From positions 1 to 64,000 of the forward strand of contig JAISSC010000225.1 in NCBI GenBank assembly GCA_031273305.1: a stretch of 64,000 bases of DNA, read 5' to 3'. The DNA comes from Flavobacteriaceae bacterium (GTDB lineage Bacteria; Bacteroidota; Bacteroidia; Flavobacteriales; Weeksellaceae). The notes under the pieces were generated by a model, which saw only the letters and a list, made by a program, of their open reading frames with translations, had not been told where the DNA came from and searched no databases. The translations under genes were made by a program, and so were the position numbers. Positions 62,028-64,000 of the stretch are shown here, piece by piece; within the stretch, counting starts at the first letter, position 1; each line of letters starts with the position of its first letter.

Positions 62028-62474
62028 GTGAAGAGAAAAAAACAATCCCCGCTTTATTTTTTATTGATCGGTGTTTTAATTGTTGCTGCTTTGGCTTTCA
62101 GCTATAAAAATGCTACACGGAAACTCGACATTGAACAATTTGATATTAGTCATTTAAGTTCCGAACAGGTCGTAATTCCTTACCTAAAGGAGAACCATCG
62201 ACTACCGGATTATTATATAACAAAAAAAGAAGCACGAAAATCCGGATGGAAACCCGAAAGAGGAAACTTATGTGATGTTCTTCCGGGAAAGATAATCGGG
62301 GGAGATATTTTCAGCAACAGGGAAAATAGCGTACCCTATAAGAAAGGAAGAAAATGGTTTGAGGCAGATTTAAATTATAATTGCGGAAACAGGGGAACAG
62401 ACCGGGTAGTTTTTTCTGATGATGGACTGATTTTTGTAAGTCATAACCATTATAACACTTTTGAACAAAGATGA
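62028..62474 (+). CDS. barnase-family ribonuclease toxin, membrane-anchored
   Basis: The 148-residue product starts with GTG 62028, has an N-terminal basic stretch and one membrane helix (10-25, FLLIGVLIVAALAFSY) and then a barnase fold. The catalytic Glu 112 (WFEADLNY), Arg 126 (TDRVVFS) and His 141 (HNHYNTF) correspond to Glu 73, Arg 87 and His 102 of barnase. Cys 82 and Cys 119 could form a disulfide, which suggests that it acts outside the cytoplasm. The next gene is its barstar-like inhibitor, with a 4-base overlap (ATGA). Confidence 0.85.
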   Translation: MKRKKQSPLYFLLIGVLIVAALAFSYKNATRKLDIEQFDISHLSSEQVVIPYLKENHRLPDYYITKKEARKSGWKPERGNLCDVLPGKIIGGDIFSNRENSVPYKKGRKWFEADLNYNCGNRGTDRVVFSDDGLIFVSHNHYNTFEQR

Positions 62475-62746
62475 CAACAGTAGTTTTTGATTTTAATACG
62501 ATTCAGACCCTGCCCGATTTTTATAAACTTTTCCAAAAAGAATTTAGACTTACTCCCGTTGTGGCAAATAATCTGGATGGTTTGTGGGACGCTATTACGG
62601 GAATAATAAAACTTCCCGTGAGAATTGAATTTCAAAACTTGAGCTTGGATAAATTAAACACGTTTCAAAACTTGATCTCTTTATTTGAGAACGCAGAAAA
62701 AGAAACGGATACTGAATTAGGGTTTGCTTATTTCGTATCTAAGTGA
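62471..62746 (+). CDS. barstar-family ribonuclease inhibitor
   Basis: The 91-residue cytoplasmic protein resembles barstar: an N-terminal strand (VVFDFNTIQTLPDFYKLFQK) and the key NNLDGLWDAITGIIKLPVRI stretch, with acidic residues Asp 38 and Asp 42 that dock into the RNase active site, then QFQNLISLFENAEKET-like helix. It overlaps the RNase gene by 4 bases, so immunity is made with or before the toxin. A barnase-barstar pair is normally a secreted RNase with self-protection or a toxin-immunity unit. Confidence 0.85.
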   Translation: MTTVVFDFNTIQTLPDFYKLFQKEFRLTPVVANNLDGLWDAITGIIKLPVRIEFQNLSLDKLNTFQNLISLFENAEKETDTELGFAYFVSK

Positions 62747-62810
62747 AATTAATCTACCTTTGCTGTCTGTAATGCTATTGATAAGAAAACTATAAAAAAC
62801 GCACATATCG

Positions 62811-63536
62811 GTGTCAGATAAAAAATTAGTCATAATACCTACTTACAACGAAAAGGAAAATATTAAAGATATTATCCTGTGTGTCCTGAATCTGGAAAAA
62901 AGTTTTGATGTTCTGGTTGTGGATGATTCCTCTCCCGACGGAACAGGTAATCTGGTAAAGGAATTAAAGGGGCTTTATCCGAATCGGGTATTTTTAGAAG
63001 AACGAGAAGAAAAAAACGGATTGGGGCGGGCATACATTCATGGATTTAAATGGGCATTAACTCATGAATATGACTATATTTTTGAAATGGATGCAGATTT
63101 TTCCCATAATCCTACGGATTTGATTCGACTTTATGAAGCCTGTAAAAACGGGGCTGACATGTCAATAGGTTCCCGATATTCGCAGGGAGTGAATGTGGTA
63201 AACTGGCCAATGAACCGCGTTTTGCTTTCTTTTTTTGCTTCTAAATACGTACGGTTTATCACAGGACTGCCTGTTCATGACTCCACTGCGGGGTTTGTTT
63301 GCTTCACCCGGAAAGTATTGGAAACCATACCTCTGGATAAAGTAAAATTAGTTGGATATGGATTTCAAATCGAGATGAAATTCAGGGCTTATTGTAGAAA
63401 TTTTAAAATTGTGGAAGTTCCTATTATCTTTACAGACCGAACCAGAGGAGAATCAAAAATGAGCGGAGCTATTATCAGTGAGGCGGTTTTTGGGGTAATT
63501 AAAATGAAAATTATGGCTTTACGAGGAAAATTATGA
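62811..63536 (+). CDS. polyprenol-phosphate mannosyltransferase-like GT2
   Basis: This 241-residue family 2 glycosyltransferase resembles dolichol-phosphate mannose synthase (DPM1-like). It starts with GTG 62811. Landmarks are IIPTYNEKENIKDIILCV (about 7-24), VVDDSSPDGTGNLV and FEMDADFSHNP (metal DxD), GSRYSQG, and DSTAGFVCFTRKVLE. It lacks the C-terminal membrane helices of some DPM1 relatives. It would transfer mannose or another hexose from a nucleotide onto an isoprenoid phosphate, feeding glycan assembly. It overlaps the next gene by 4 bases. Confidence 0.9.
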   Translation: MSDKKLVIIPTYNEKENIKDIILCVLNLEKSFDVLVVDDSSPDGTGNLVKELKGLYPNRVFLEEREEKNGLGRAYIHGFKWALTHEYDYIFEMDADFSHNPTDLIRLYEACKNGADMSIGSRYSQGVNVVNWPMNRVLLSFFASKYVRFITGLPVHDSTAGFVCFTRKVLETIPLDKVKLVGYGFQIEMKFRAYCRNFKIVEVPIIFTDRTRGESKMSGAIISEAVFGVIKMKIMALRGKL

Positions 63537-63931
63537 GATATATATTAACCATATTGTTTTGTTTATTGCTTTTTTCCTGTCAACATGCACTGGAGAAACC
63601 CGAAAACTTGTTATCCAGAAAAGAAATGGCAGCTATTTTAACCGATATTTATCTTTATAAACAAACCTCCAACAATATGCCACTGAGTAAAGATACCGCT
63701 TTCGATACTTATGTGTCTATATTTATAGAACACAACACCACCAAAGAAATATTTCAGGACAGTTATAATTACTACTATGCAGAGGCGAATGCCATGCAGC
63801 ATATTTATGATGATGTAACGGATAACCTAAAAGATAAACTAACCGAAGAGCAGTTACAGGTATTAGAAGAAGAAGAAGAAGAAGAAAGATTGGAAGAGGA
63901 AGAAAAAAAGAATGCCGAAACTCCCGAATAA
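63533..63931 (+). CDS. DUF4296-type lipoprotein
   Basis: The 132-residue protein has a lipobox (MRYILTILFCLLLFSC, acylated Cys 16) and then a helical domain (KPENLLSRKEMAAILTDIYL) typical of the DUF4296 lipoproteins of Bacteroidota. The last 40 residues are extremely Glu-rich (VLEEEEEEERLEEEEKK). It is tied to the upstream glycosyltransferase by an ATGA overlap. Function is unknown; the family is often found next to DPM1-like genes in Flavobacteriia. Confidence 0.85.
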   Translation: MRYILTILFCLLLFSCQHALEKPENLLSRKEMAAILTDIYLYKQTSNNMPLSKDTAFDTYVSIFIEHNTTKEIFQDSYNYYYAEANAMQHIYDDVTDNLKDKLTEEQLQVLEEEEEEERLEEEEKKNAETPE

Positions 63932-63940
63932 GAATAAAAA

Positions 63941-64000
63941 ATGAAGAATTGTATTACACTGTTGGTTTTTATCTTTTCTACCTTAGTTTTTTCTCAAGAC
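63941..64000 (+). CDS. exported protein, cut by the window end
   Basis: An ATG at 63941, 10 bases after the lipoprotein gene, opens MKNCITLLVFIFSTLVFSQD, a signal peptide with the Ser-Gln cut site common in this organism. The gene continues past 64000, so its family cannot be told. It is probably in the same transcript. Confidence 0.6.
   Translation, partial: MKNCITLLVFIFSTLVFSQD

Overview
The window is ordinary bacterial chromosome of a low-GC member of the Bacteroidota, most likely a flavobacterium of the Weeksellaceae or a near relative. The reasons are the TAnnTTTG -7 boxes (often with TTTG 19-20 bases upstream) in front of many genes, the lack of Shine-Dalgarno sequences, signal peptides cut before a Gln, an OmpA with thrombospondin type 3 repeats, a DUF4296-type lipoprotein, and a DnaE that carries its own exonuclease domain. 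I cannot name the genus from sequence alone.

Layout. 1-11 kb: housekeeping genes (tyrS, menA, a HAD phosphatase, rnhA, two NlpC/P60 hydrolases, a CBS protein, a YbiT-type ABC-F ATPase, smpB, ompA) with the decayed remains of a RhuM-family gene at 6.8-7.1 kb. 11-13.5 kb: a pfkA-gapA glycolytic pair behind an intergenic region holding dispersed repeats. 13.7-23.5 kb: a surface polysaccharide locus with two GT2 glycosyltransferases, an EpsG-like polymerase, a WecA/TagO-like initiating phosphosugar transferase, a DegT aminotransferase, a CapD-like dehydratase/epimerase, and a Wza/Wzc export-kinase pair. 23.5-25 kb: a HsdR_N-type protein and holA. 25-35 kb: a complete histidine operon (hisG-D-C-B-H, then A-F-IE) with a leader peptide and attenuator, interrupted between hisH and hisA by three tightly coupled non-his genes. 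35-40 kb: thrA, thrB, thrC. 40-42.4 kb: an orphan AbiEi antitoxin with a collapsed abiEii toxin gene, then pyrH-frr on the minus strand. 43-45 kb: folC, tRNA-Val, tRNA-Gln, rpsT and tRNA-Glu. 45.8-49.6 kb: an unusual fusion of a degenerate propionyl-CoA-synthetase-like half to a complete acetyl-CoA synthetase. 50.3-56.2 kb: a second aspartokinase (lysC) and dnaE. 56.3-64 kb: a polytopic membrane protein, an unrecognised 609-residue Cys-rich protein, a methylated-DNA methyltransferase, a YegP-like protein, a TrmH-family methylase, a barnase-barstar pair, a dolichol-phosphate-mannose-synthase-like glycosyltransferase, a lipoprotein, and the start of one more exported protein.

How the parts work together. 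The his genes encode all steps from PRPP and ATP to histidine and appear to be controlled by ribosome-mediated attenuation: an 18-residue leader with five His codons precedes a terminator whose 5' arm can pair with an upstream segment instead. Aspartate-family synthesis has two aspartokinases, ThrA fused to homoserine dehydrogenase and a separate LysC. The polysaccharide genes form a Wzy/Wzx-type assembly set with its own promoter in front of the wza-wzc pair. Several defence or toxin-antitoxin items are present in different states: intact (barnase-barstar), half lost (AbiE) and dead (RhuM). No transposase, integrase, rRNA gene or CRISPR array was seen.

The most unusual items are the fused acyl-CoA synthetase, the PIN-GNAT-ASCH cassette inside the his operon, the tyrosine-glycine tail of Wzc, the 609-residue orphan family protein, and a set of dispersed intergenic repeats at about 11, 42.6 and 50.2 kb.
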